A stretch of DNA of 64,000 nt from contig JACDOX010000082.1 in assembly GCA_014549065.1 (NCBI GenBank), positions 2,017,266 to 2,081,265 on the forward strand, written 5' to 3'. Source of the DNA: Cardinalis cardinalis (lineage: Eukaryota > Chordata > Aves > Passeriformes > Cardinalidae). Positions within the stretch are counted from its first letter, which is position 1, and the number at the start of each line of letters is the position of its first letter. The notes beneath the pieces are model-generated. The model was not told the origin of the DNA, searched no databases, and saw nothing but the letters and a program-made list of their open reading frames with translations. The position numbers and the translations under genes are program-made. This document shows, in pieces, positions 11,401 to 23,400 of the stretch.

Positions 11401-14400
11401 GATTCGAAAAATGCTAAGAAAATACAAAGCACTATCATAAGCTATTGGCAATTTCCACTCTAAGGATTAAAATTAGGGTAGCAACTGAAACAGGACCCTA
11501 CTCAAAGCATGCTGAAGTTTCACATTAGCAGTGAAGGCACAAGGCACAAGTCACTGCCATTTTGGTCCTGACAGATCAGAAACACTTTTGTTAAGTGAAA
11601 TTAATTTAATAGCAGCTCCCGGGAAGAGGTTCCTGTCTGAGCACTGTACCTGTGCAGTGTTCTGCAAGCACTGATAAAAAAGCTGACAGAATTGAGAGCA
11701 CCCAAGTGCCACTGAAGAAAAACAACATATTGCTGCTGTAGAAGTGATCTGTACAAGAAAAAAGTAGATGAGTGCTTAAGGTTTCAATCTGAACATGTAT
11801 GATCTTGATGTAAGCTCGGAATCAAAGCAGGTTTCTCCAGGATGACTCAGTCCTTCCTAGTTTATACCACAGAGCTACATCATGCACTAACTGCCCTGGA
11901 GCGTACCTGGCCAACCACAGATATTTGCTTGCCCCACAGACACCATAAACATTAAAAATTCCTGCCACATAACACAAGGAATAAAGTTTCTTCTCTTCCT
12001 TGTGGCCTGACATCTCAGCAGCCCATTCTGCAGGAGCTGCTGTCCTTGCACCTGAGGCCACAGTCCTGACACCTCCCCNTCTCCCTGCCCTGCCTTCATT
12101 TGTGAAAACAAACACAATTATCCCGAAAGGGGCTTATTCAGTGATTTCTCACTAATTCCCACATTTCTGTTTCTGTATTTAATTGGTGTTCCCAGCAGAG
12201 CAAGTCTGTGTGGAGTTCATGTGCAGCAGAACCAGCTGCTCAGCAGTCTGCAGGAGCAGCANTACAAACAAGCAGCACAAGCACTGCCACGGCTCTGCTC
12301 CCACTTTGCCAAGTTCCAGCACACGTGCAGAGCTCTCCCAGAGTCAGACCTGCAGCCTGGGAAGCACCAGAACATGGTGGGGAGGGTGACTGGGAGCCCC
12401 TGTCCTGGCCACCCACCTCATGGTTCTGCCCACAATAATTGCAGCGCTGTGATGACAATACGCAACCCAGTGCTCAGTGTTCTGGGGGGAGGGAGGGAAG
12501 CCCCAAGGCATCACTCCATCACATGGCATTGACTCAGCTGTGCAGCCCTAACATCCAGGAGCAGGGTTTGACTCTGAAGTGAGACAGTGCCCAGTCTACT
12601 CACCTCCTGACATGTCACTGGCTCCAGAATGGGTGCAAGCCTGTGCAGAATATACACCTGCTGAGCGTGCATGATCCTCTGAGTCATCCACTACAGACCC
12701 TACACTGAATTTTTGCCCTAACAGTCATTTGCAATTAGCATTTGCATTAACAGGATCATTATTTTTATCTATTAGAATCTGGAGAGGGGAAAACACAAAT
12801 CAGGAATGTCTGCTGTATAAAGTAGCTTGTCATTGTACTGACTGGTCCAGTTCACGAATTCCTCCTCATAAAGTAAAAACAAAAGAATTAAAAAATCAGT
12901 TTAAAAAAACCACACTAAAATGAGGCCTGTCCCTCAAAACAGCCGCTAAGCAGAGACATATTACTACCTGATAAAAGTAATAAAATTGCCTGAATAGAGC
13001 TTGATTCAAGCTCAGCTTGAAACAAGAGACAAGGGATTACAACACTGAGGAGAAACAGTCACAAGAGCAGATTCTTCTTTACCCACTTGGAAGAGTGTCT
13101 GTAATGGATATCATTCAGCCTCTCTGTCTTGATGAGAAATATAGCAGACTGCTGGCAGGAGCACTGGGCCTCTCTTAATTCAATCTTCAGTCCAGAATGG
13201 GGGTCGAAAACATGCTGAAGCAAAGCTATTTTTATTTTTTGTTTTATTTATGCAAAACAAGCAAGTTCAATAAACACACGTCAGAGACCTAGAGTCTATA
13301 CACAAGTAGTTCAGGATGTAAGCAGACCAGTTTATGCCTGTTCAGGTGAGGATAGTGAATGTCTATAACCACACCATCTTATGAGTTCAAAAGAGTGAAG
13401 ATTTCCCTTTTCCACAGGGGATTGCAGCAAATATTTCAACTGTGGCTGAATTTTTTTGTTGCAAAGACAGGAGGGGATCCTGCTTTAGCACAAAGTACTT
13501 TTCATGCTAGAGGTTAAAAGTGCAATAGCAGCATTTGAAATCTGGCTGGGCAGCACGTTCCTCAGTTTACCAAACATGATTAGTTTACCTTCTTCACAAA
13601 ATAAGTCACTTGAACAACTTTTCCATCGTGTATTTTCTATTTCTCTAATCTCAAGGATGTGCTTCCTAATTATACAAACATTCTCTTTAAAAGACCAGGA
13701 AAGAGTTAGTTAAGTAATAACAGAAAAATTAATAAAACCTTTCAAAAGAGACATTATGGCAAAGAGCCATGACAGTACTGCAACCACAGGTCCAGTCTGT
13801 TAAGAGCTGTTCTCTGATGTCTCTTCCATGACCATCCTACCTCCTTCTTCCTGAAAGGCATGGTGGAAGGTCCAAGTGGCATTGAAATAAAACCTGGGAG
13901 TAACCTGAGGAAGGACCAATTTGCAACACTTGGAACATTTCCTAGTTTACCACAACACTCCTACCTATGTCTCCTCTAGATGAAGAGGTGAGTAGCTCAA
14001 TCAGGGCAAGTCTGCTTCTTCTGGCACCTTTGTGGAGCCTTAGAGATATTGAGAGTAAGAAATACTGTCTGCTGAATGAAGTAAGAAATGTGATTTACTT
14101 CCAGGTTCCTCAGCCAANGCCTGTTTCTCAAACATCAACTGAATTAATCCCAAGCACTGGAATACACAGCTTCAGTTGGATATGCCATTTATCTCTTCCA
14201 AGGGGGAAGCCTGGAAGTGTTTTCACCCTTCTATACATTTATTAAATTCTACTGGATTTAGAACTGAGCTTAAAATTTCAGTTTCTTTTTAGTCTGCTCC
14301 ACAATCTGAGTCACAGACCTGAGAACATTTCAGCACACTGTGATTACCTGCAGAAACCTGACCTCTGTGCCAAAAAAACATCAAAAAACACACATAACAG

Positions 14401-17307
14401 GCACCCCTAAAAGAATTGCTTACATTATCAGAGCCACTATTCTTTTAGCAATTCGGTTTCACTTAACACCTGCAGAAGTCCCATTTTGTATCAGGCCAGA
14501 GCTCCTTCACACAAGGTAAGAAGTGTCATCTTAGTTTCAGTACCTCATTTAAAACTTGTATTTTCATTCCATTCCCCATTCCCTCTCACCTGACATCCTG
14601 CCTTTCANAAAGTAGGGTGTAACCTTCATGCGCATCCCCTCAACTTCTGCCTAACCTCTTACTTGAAACTAGTGAGGTCACAAATTATGGATTCCACGTA
14701 TTCCTTAANACCTGTATATTTCTTTCAAACAAACCAGGATGGGGACATTTTTACAAATTCAGTCTTCACCTTCCTAGAAATATTTTGCCAGCCTGGCTCA
14801 AGTTTTCAGCTCCCCTACAACTCATAAATCATTCCCATGACAGATCTGTAAATGGATGAGCCTTGGTTTAGGCATNATTTTCCACCTGTGGCTCTCCATG
14901 TTTCTTTACCAAAGAGGAACATATATTTATCTCTTTTAATGAATGATGGAGACAAATACATTCACAATCCACAGCAAGCTCAGTAAGGACTCCTACAGAT
15001 GGCTGTTGGAACTCTGTCACTAATTTAGTTAGAGGGAGATTACCCTTTGGTACCAGCCATTTCCACATGAGGAAAAGTTACACAGATATCTTACCTGGTT
15101 CTTCACAAAAACAAAACACTTCAGACGTTTTTAAAACATAAAAGAATAACATTCTACCTATTACATTATTGAGTAGCAACTCCATTTTTGTAAAAGGTTA
15201 CCTGAGCCTCAAAAAACGTGGTCAACAAGACTTTGTTAATTACTGTGAAATACGTTTCCTTATAGAAAAGCAACAAACTGTCTTCCAGAAACACAGAGAA
15301 ATCAAAAGGACAAGTATGATATTACATCAGCAACTTTTTTTGCTTCCAATACCTCTCACTTTCTTTTTCTGTGGTCTTAGCCAAACTGTATGGGATTTGT
15401 GTTAGAAAAAGGGTCTAGCAGACACAAGCCTGACACTTTTTAATGGCTGGTAAGTTAAAATGGGCATATTCATATTAGTAAGCATTTTAAAAAGTATTGA
15501 AGAGATCAATTAACTGCTGAAACAACTTTCTAAGGATGATAATGGCTATCTCCATCACTGGAAACTTTCAGCTAAAGCTTAAAGCAGCTAAATCTGCTCC
15601 TTACTAAGTAGTAATTACATTAATGGGATTTTTGTGGTTGTCTTTATTAGTAAATTAAAATAGATTATCTGAATTTATTTATCCCCAGGCTGGAATATAA
15701 ATCTCCAGAGTTTACCACACTCCTTTAAAGGTCAGTAAATCTATAATTATATTAATTTATCCTGTATATTGAAAGCTCTTACCAAACCAACTTTAAAAAG
15801 CAGGTGCAATTTTCCTCTTTGTAGAATGAGGTCCCTGGAAGCATGTACAAAAGTAACAATTGGACAGGGGAAGGAAAACAGTTCAGACAAAGCATCCACT
15901 CTGAAATGTTTAATTTTATTAAACAATCGTGTTTTACATGTCATCAGACCTAACCCCTGAAGTGCAAAAATGTTTCTGAGGTATTAAGACTGGAGGAAAA
16001 CAGGCACAGTATTGGTTGTTAGGGATACTGCCCTACAGCACAGTGGAATTTGCAAACAACAGGCCTTTATACAGCATTTGCAGGGTCAGAGAAAACTGAG
16101 AACAAGACTGTATTTGTCTTTAGCCTTGAGAGCCAAAAAGCCCTGATCATTAGCCAGTTCTGTCACAGACACAGTTAACACAGGATAATGATAAATATCA
16201 ATGAGGTGTTTCTAGGCCGATATGTACAGTACACGAAAAATGAAATTTAACTGCTGTATGTGTGACCAAAATCCCAACTGTCTATCCAGTCCAGCTTAAT
16301 ATGTTGTGCCTATGGTGGCCTCTCTAGTTACCAGCATTTTTGTCTACTCTACACAGCTAAGCCACTGCCTTGNGCTCCTGTTTGAGGGCACCTGCCCCTC
16401 ACACTCACTTCAGGTAAGTCAGATGTTCANCAGACTAACTAGAGGCAACAGTACAGTACTGCTTGTAGCCTGTTATCCTTCTAGTTGCCCTCTTCCCCTC
16501 ATCCATGCAGTGAACAAGTCTAACTCATGCAGATCTGCTAAAGAAATAAGCACTGATTGATGACTGTTCATATGGAAATGAAAGCTTTATCTGAGAACTG
16601 AAAAACTCATGGGGCAAAACTTGCCCTTAACAATTAGTATATTAGTGAGAGTTTTACTCAGTTGCCAAATTGTGCTCCAAAAATAATTTTCTGTGAGGAA
16701 AGTTTGGGTGATACTTGATACATGATACCTCCACAAGCCAATGGAAGATATATTTAAGAAAATACTTCCAAATTACAAATAAGTAAAAGTCACTTGTTCC
16801 AAGCCTCTCTTAGGTTATTTTTAGCCAAGACAGCTGAAAACAAATTCCTCCTGAGACACACTTATATTTGTGAAAAATGTAATAACAAAAAAGAAGTTAT
16901 CCTTATCTTACTAGGTGTTCATGAACTTAGGAACTTTCCTGAATATGTCAGCCTTTGTATTAAAGTGGCATACTTGGAAAGGTTCTCATCTGCAGCCTCT
17001 TCAGCTTTCAGACCTCACTGAGCAGATGAAGACGTGAGCTCTATTGTCAGCACATTCATGGGCAAATGTCATGCAGTCTGATCGCAAACACAATTGAGAT
17101 TCTCAACATTTTCTAGGCTTGTTACCAACANCACTGCTGCTCACCTACACAACATCATCTAGCAAATCTACAAATACAGAATAGCTGGAACAGAAGCTGG
17201 ATTAAGGCAACCACTGGAGTGTTGCCTTAATATTATTTTTTAATGGAATCATACTTCACAGACGAGAAAGGCAACCCCAAACAAAAAGTGCAAACAAATC
17301 ATCACTT
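11401..17307. other. 3' UTR and downstream flank of ZPLD1
   Basis: The part just below 17308 must hold the ZPLD1 3' UTR on the minus strand, but its end cannot be fixed. A GC-richer block at about 12180-12540 has frames on both strands and no recognisable product. The rest is AT-rich and unremarkable. Confidence 0.6.
15915..15920 (-). terminator. Candidate polyadenylation signal for ZPLD1
   Basis: This is the first canonical AATAAA on the minus strand that I find below the stop codon, about 1.4 kb downstream. Others lie at 15674-15679 and 15643-15648. An ATTAAA variant lies only about 64 nt after the stop (17239-17244). The true 3' end cannot be chosen from sequence alone. Confidence 0.25.
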
Positions 17308-17483
17308 TCAGTTGAAAACTGGGTTTCGGATGCCACTCAGGACTGAACTGTTGGGCCAGTTTCTGTGCAGAAGGGTTAGAGAACACACAAAAAAGAAAAT
17401 GCTTGAAATTCCTAGGACGACAATGCCTGAAATCAGCGCACTGGTGACCGTGTTCATCTGGAAAGGAGGTCCATTTGGGTGAG
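17308..17483 (-). CDS. ZPLD1: ZPLD1 coding exon 10 (transmembrane helix, cytoplasmic tail, stop)
   Basis: This exon completes A358 and encodes residues 359-415 followed by TGA at 17310-17308. It starts HPNGPPFQMNTVTSAL. The hydrophobic run from about 373 to 396 (ALISGIVVLGISSIFFFVCS and on) is the single membrane anchor. The tail of about 19 residues starts HRNWPN and ends IRNPVFN. The acceptor is a strong TTCTTCTCCTTGCAG. The tail motif GIRNPVF is shared with mammalian ZPLD1. Confidence 0.96.
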
Positions 17484-20400
17484 CTGCAAGGAGAAGAAAA
17501 ATTCTCAGGTGACATCTGGTTTTATCTCTCATGAGTGCCAAACACTTCTGCCTTCCCCTTCCAACACCCAATATACGGTATAATTGCAATGAAGGAACTA
17601 AAACTAACTGTACCTTATAATGAGCACCTGTCTACTTGGATAAAGCTTATCTAAGTATATTTTGAAAACAGTTATTAATTCTTTCTATATCAATCATTTT
17701 GGGGGATAAAGACATGCCTTCTGAGGCATTACCCTCATCTGCCAGTGACCAAGCTTGACCTTTGTTACTCAAAGCAAGACTATCATTATCCAAGGACTTA
17801 TCCAAGAACTTATCTAAGGACTATCAATGTAGATGTATAAGGATTTGTGGCCTAATCAAGTTAATGAAATAATTTCTTCCCTACTGTCATTATCTACATT
17901 TCAATTCAAAGCCTATATACATCAGCAGACATATCTGGCACTGGATATTGGACATTCTGGAAGCTTGTTGCACACCTTCAGAAAGGGCTTCTTAATATCT
18001 TTATCAATTCTCAGGCAGTAAGNGTGACATATTAAATACTTATTGCAGATCAGAAAGCTGCTCATGGACCAGTTCTGAGATAATGGGCCACATGCACCCA
18101 CAGCAAGTACTGTATTTTCCAGCAGGAGGGGAAAAAAAGCATTTGGGTACCAATGAGCATTTGCCATTACCAGTGGTGGAGAAGGAGGTGAAATGACAAC
18201 ACAGTCTCCTTGTGAGAAACCAGACTGCTCCTCCCAGAAGCAATCACCTGCCCTCAACACCATTAATCCCACTCTCCTCACCCAAGCTGAAAGGAAATCA
18301 GCACTGTTGATCTGGTTACCTCCCCTTCCCAACACTGTGCTGCTTTCGGGCGGCTACAGCAGTAAGCTCACCCCACTCTGCCTCTGTGCTCTCCACAGAG
18401 ACAGCAACAAGCAAAGGAAAGGCTTTTGCTCTGGGATGGAGAGGATGCTTCTTTTGTTGGATGGGAAGGAAACATAGCAACCATCAACACAGAAAANTGT
18501 GTGCAGCAAATAAAGAATTTGTTTTTTATCATTTTAATTATATCCATGGGTAGGAGCACACCAAGGAACAATTAATTACAGGGAGAACTCTCCATGACAG
18601 ACAAGAACAGCAACTGCTTTTATATGTTCTAAATTGAGTAAAGAAAGGAACAAAAAGTGTTAGAGTTCAGAGGACAGAATGGATTCTTTGTTCCATTCAG
18701 TCCTGTTATGAAGAAATACAAGGGGGAATGGCCCAATGTACCACCTGATCATCCTTTCTTAGCCATCAGCTACTCCTTGTTACCAGCAAGAACAATAACA
18801 GATAGGCTGAAACAAGTGTTCCAAGTGCCCAAAGGAAAAGCATCCTAAAACTTAAAGAGCTGAACTCCCCTGCAGCCTCTTTCCTTCACTGCACTAGCAG
18901 GGCACAAGTTCTATCCAAGTTTCTCCACAGGCTCTTTGTGAGGTTAAACGCTAGGAGAACAGGAGCTGAAGCTCTGACCTTCTAGCTTTGAGATGTGAAC
19001 CAAGCTAGACTGCACCATAACAATTTTCCTGCTCTACTCTTGTGTGGCATGGGCAAATTTTACTGTTTAAGTCTGGTTTTGAATCTGGTGGCTATAGTGT
19101 ACCCTTCACCCTCATATGCTGTAGCATCAGATCTTCATTTCAATTTCATCACAGGAATTAAAATTTCAATGTAGATGGTGCTGGGTGCACAAATTAAACT
19201 GAGAATTCCATACTCATCACCAATCACTCTCTTTTCAGAGCATGTTGGTATTGACTCATTTAAGCAACAAAAATAAATAAAAATTAAAAAAGAAAAAAAT
19301 ACTAGTGCATAGATATTAATCAAAATGGTNCATCCTCAGTTCTGCTTCCCTCATAAACTCTCTTATGTTTCTTGAAATTCTGATCAACTTACCAAGCTGT
19401 GAATTGTTGGTTGGCGTCTCATCTATATTTAAAAGATAAAAAGGCATGTGTCATATTTTTAAAATACCTATGACTACCTCCTCCCCTCTTGCAACACAAA
19501 AGCCAATAGCTGAAGCTTTTTTTTNAAAATACATCGGATCTACTTGCCACATCGACTAGCAGCTTTTAGCATGTCTCTTAAAATATGGACAATAACATTA
19601 ATTGCATGTCATTGCTTCATTTTTAATATCAGGAGATATTAAAACATNAATTTAGAATTTTAATGGCTTGTGGAAAAACAAACCAACACCACCTTAAATC
19701 AGGAATCTCTTAATTGAAAAGGTGGCTAGTTCTGTTGTCTCCCTCAATAACAACACAAGCATAAGCACAATGTTATATGTAAGCCCCTTCACTTAATCAT
19801 AGTATAAAATAGCTCTATAGGAAAAACCTTGAGTTTTACAAGAAAAAATATGTCAGTGACCATAAATTATTACAAAAAAGCTCTTTTTGCCGTGCTCATT
19901 TTCCTCTTGACAGTTACATAGTGGCTTTATATTCAAGCTAACATTTGTATTTTGTCTTCAGTTTTTACTTCCCAGTGTCCATTTCAGAATTACATTTCTT
20001 GTCACTGTTTTGGGGNTTTTTTGTGCAATCTGTGAGCACAGTTCACATGTACATTTGTTTTGAGCAGCTGTCTCCCAAGCTTAAGTGAGAAATCCATCAA
20101 AAGCTACATAATCTTAACTTCANAAGTAGGTCCCTGCTTTGTTTCCATACAGAGACTAAAGCATTTTCTTCTGTCTACGCCTCCTGTAATGACTTATTTT
20201 GGATTAACAAAAAGAATAACGTTTCTCTGAAAAGAGCCAAATGTTAGAAATATGAGTTCAGAAACACGCGGGAGAAGGACCAACACTCCTCTGCAGCAGC
20301 ATCTTCCTTGAGGAGCCTCTGCAGGTGCTGATGTGCCCAGGCCAGCCCTGGGACAGCTGCAGCTCCACCCTAAATGAGGGAAGGGCACATCTGTGCAGTC

Positions 20401-23400
20401 CTACTACTGGTATCTGGACCATGGTGAGCCAGGGGCAGCAGGTTTGATGGGCTCTGGACAAATGTATCTGTGCTAAAGCTAGACCAGAGCTGGCCTTGAA
20501 AACAGTGTAACCATTTCCATGCACCCTCACATTAGTGCAAGCCAGNGCTACATACTGGTATTCCTCATCCAAAATTTACCTAAATTCTAAAAAATTATCC
20601 AAAATTTTCCAAATTTATCCAAAATTATTCATCATCCAGATAGTTTTGGTCANGGTATTGCATGATCTTTCCTGTTTTAGTTTGTTAACTGTCGGAACTC
20701 AGTACATCCCTCCAGGTGTCCAGAGTTACTGAGGACCCCNCCGNGGGGCTCAGAGACCCTGNCATGCTGCCCAGATCACCTGGGGATTTGATTTTTACCC
20801 TTGGAGCAAGTGGCCAACTTTGTATGAGGACATGAAAGTCACACAGGTTTGAATAGTGTAATAACAAAATGATCACAGGGTGAAAATGTAGATTTTAGGA
20901 TTTTTGGTNTGGGGGTTTTGGGGACAAGATGGAGGAATCTGGGNNTGTCTAGCCTTTCTNCTTCTNCTTCTTGTTCTCCATTTTCTGCTGTGATGTTGGC
21001 ACTTTGGGATTGGTCTAGAGTAGAAGNGCNCTGTCTAACATAGGTGATGGGTATTGGGAATTAAGTGTAAATATGATATATNCAGTTTGTNGCATAAAAG
21101 GACAACACCACCTNGGGGGNGGTCAGAGTGCTCGTGGCTGCCTTGCTGAGCAGATCTCTGCAGGGCAGAAAGAAAATTTTATAGATAAGAATTTTATAGA
21201 TAAGAATTAANAAACAACCTCAAGACCAAAAAGTGAAGAGTCCAGACTCGTTCTTNAGTCGCGCGGGTTGAAGCAGAGACATCCTACGCATCTCGGGGCA
21301 GCAATTACCAACAGCAAACCCGAGAGTTAACAACAGNATTCATAAACCTCCTGGTTCTTACAAATTTATTTTCACAAAGGGAATTGACAGCAGGACTAAT
21401 TCCCTGTTTCTGATCTAGAAGAAAAAGGGAAATGCAAGGGAGATTGAGGGACTTGCCCAATGCCAATCATTAAATTTGTGGCAGAGTTTAGAATTGAATC
21501 CCATTTTTTAACAAGTACTTCTCATTAAACCATCCTTCTGTCAGCATGAGTGGAATGCTCCAAAAGCACACTATGAAGATGGAAAAATCAAAAAAGCTTT
21601 ATCCACCCACCTTTAGAATACACCTAAAAATTATTTTCCTTTTTCAGCCTTATTCATGATTTCATTTAAATAACCTCAACAGTTGNCATGAAATTATAAA
21701 ATTGTTTATACTTTCTTTGGTTCCATTAAACATCCATCAAATCTCTTTGCTTGAAGCTATGCAATATTTAAAGATAATTGATCAGTATCCTTTTTTTTTA
21801 ATTTTTGAATTGTAAAAATAGCATCCATNGCATTTGAATCATGAGCTATATTACCTACCAGGGGCTGCTTGTATAAGAAGCTGTATCTAGTTTCCATTCC
21901 TTGCCTAAGGCAGCATTACTCCAGCTTGCTTGGCTGAGCAAATCTATCACTCATTTCCCATATGTACTCATGTATGCAACTTTGAAGTTAGTTCTTCTCA
22001 CTTTTCTTGGCTAATCAGATGGCAGCAACTCAAATGGGACCACGTATAATGAAAAAAATCACTCATTTTCATTGCAGATATGCTGCTCATAACGGAGCCT
22101 GTTTGCTCTAGAAATGGTCTAAATGGTCTCTTGTTAGGTNGTTCCCCATTCTGGAGGGTCAGTTGCTCTCTTTGTATACAGGTACAACTACTTGGTATTT
22201 AAAGAAGGATTTTATTCTCAAGTTTTAAATTAGATTTCCTAGACCAGGTTCAGTCCTACTCTCAGCATCCTAAACCTAAGGCTGCAAGACTGCTGAAATC
22301 AATTGCTTAACTGCAACTACTTATAAATATTTGTAACTTGTAAAACTTAAACAGCAGTCATATAAATTTTTTTCAGAGANTGCATGTTACATTTAGAGCT
22401 GCCTTTTATTTTTTCCTAAAACAAATGGCAATAAAAATTAAAATCATGGTATTTCACCCTCAATTAAAAGTGGATTTTGTCCCACTGTTTAAAATTTACA
22501 ATGGTTTTGTCCCATTTCTTTCTTATAGCTGAATCTAAGAATAGCATGCATTAATTTTAAGCAATATGTAGATAAAAACCCAGAGGGAAGCTGGAAGAAA
22601 TGGTGAATAGAAAGTGACAGTGAATATTCATTATCCATCCAAATTAAATTGCAACACTGAACACAGTGCCTTAAATTCTATTATCTCCAGTGAAATCTGA
22701 CCAAAAAAAAATGTCAGCTCACTGAGTCTGGACTGTTATAATAGCCTTATATGTGTAACAGTATCCCACGGTGATTTTATTGGAGGAAGAAGCATGTAAG
22801 AGCCAAACAAAAATAGTAGCTCAAAATTTCTACCAAACAAAGTAGTAAAAAATGTTGTAAAAAATATTCAGTAGTAGTAAAAAAATACTCAGCAAAAAGT
22901 GACTGCAAATTTACATTAAACTGCAAAACATTTCCCCAGGTTTATGAAATTCCTGCAGTCCATAGAGAAAGATTGCTTATTCCTACCACTCCTTGTAATG
23001 ATGGGGCCAGCAGAGATTACAGCATTGCCCGATGTGCTCTGAGGGCGCCAAGTCGTCCTTCCACCAGCGTCTCTTCTTTCTCTGTTACTGCAGATCTGAG
23101 TGGTCAATCAAAACAATCAGAGACTCAGAGTGGATAGAACTGTGGTCTTTTTGTGCTTCCTGATGTAATATGAATTCTTTGGTAAGGAATACTACAACTT
23201 TGATTTTATTTCTTAGTATGCATTAAATCACTTTGCAATAAAAACATCTGCAATATTGCCTAGAAGTGCATCTTATAAATTCCTGGTGTCCCATTTTATT
23301 TTGCCTCACTTTGTTTACAAAGCTACATTGCTGTTGTGTACAAGATCCATCTTATAGTATATTAAATTTTCAGTAGTTAATTTCCCAAAGCTATGTTTAC

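Larger units (their letters stand above)
19423..22986 (-). other. ZPLD1: ZPLD1 intron 8 (3564 bp) with an antisense LTR
   Basis: This intron holds the LTR at 20729-21323, a degenerate AT-rich tandem tract at about 20566-20640, a GC-richer block at about 20258-20560 of unknown nature, and an A-rich imperfect repeat at about 22841-22892 close to the exon 8 donor. The remainder is AT-rich and unremarkable. Confidence 0.8.

Noticed and set aside
10897..11451. 184-codon minus-strand open frame and three others near 10913-11284
   Set aside because: They run through 280 N bases and are artefacts of the gap.
17922..18335. 137-codon minus-strand open frame in ZPLD1 intron 9
   Set aside because: It has no family resemblance, contains an N codon, and ZPLD1 is complete without it. 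The frame is consistent with chance.
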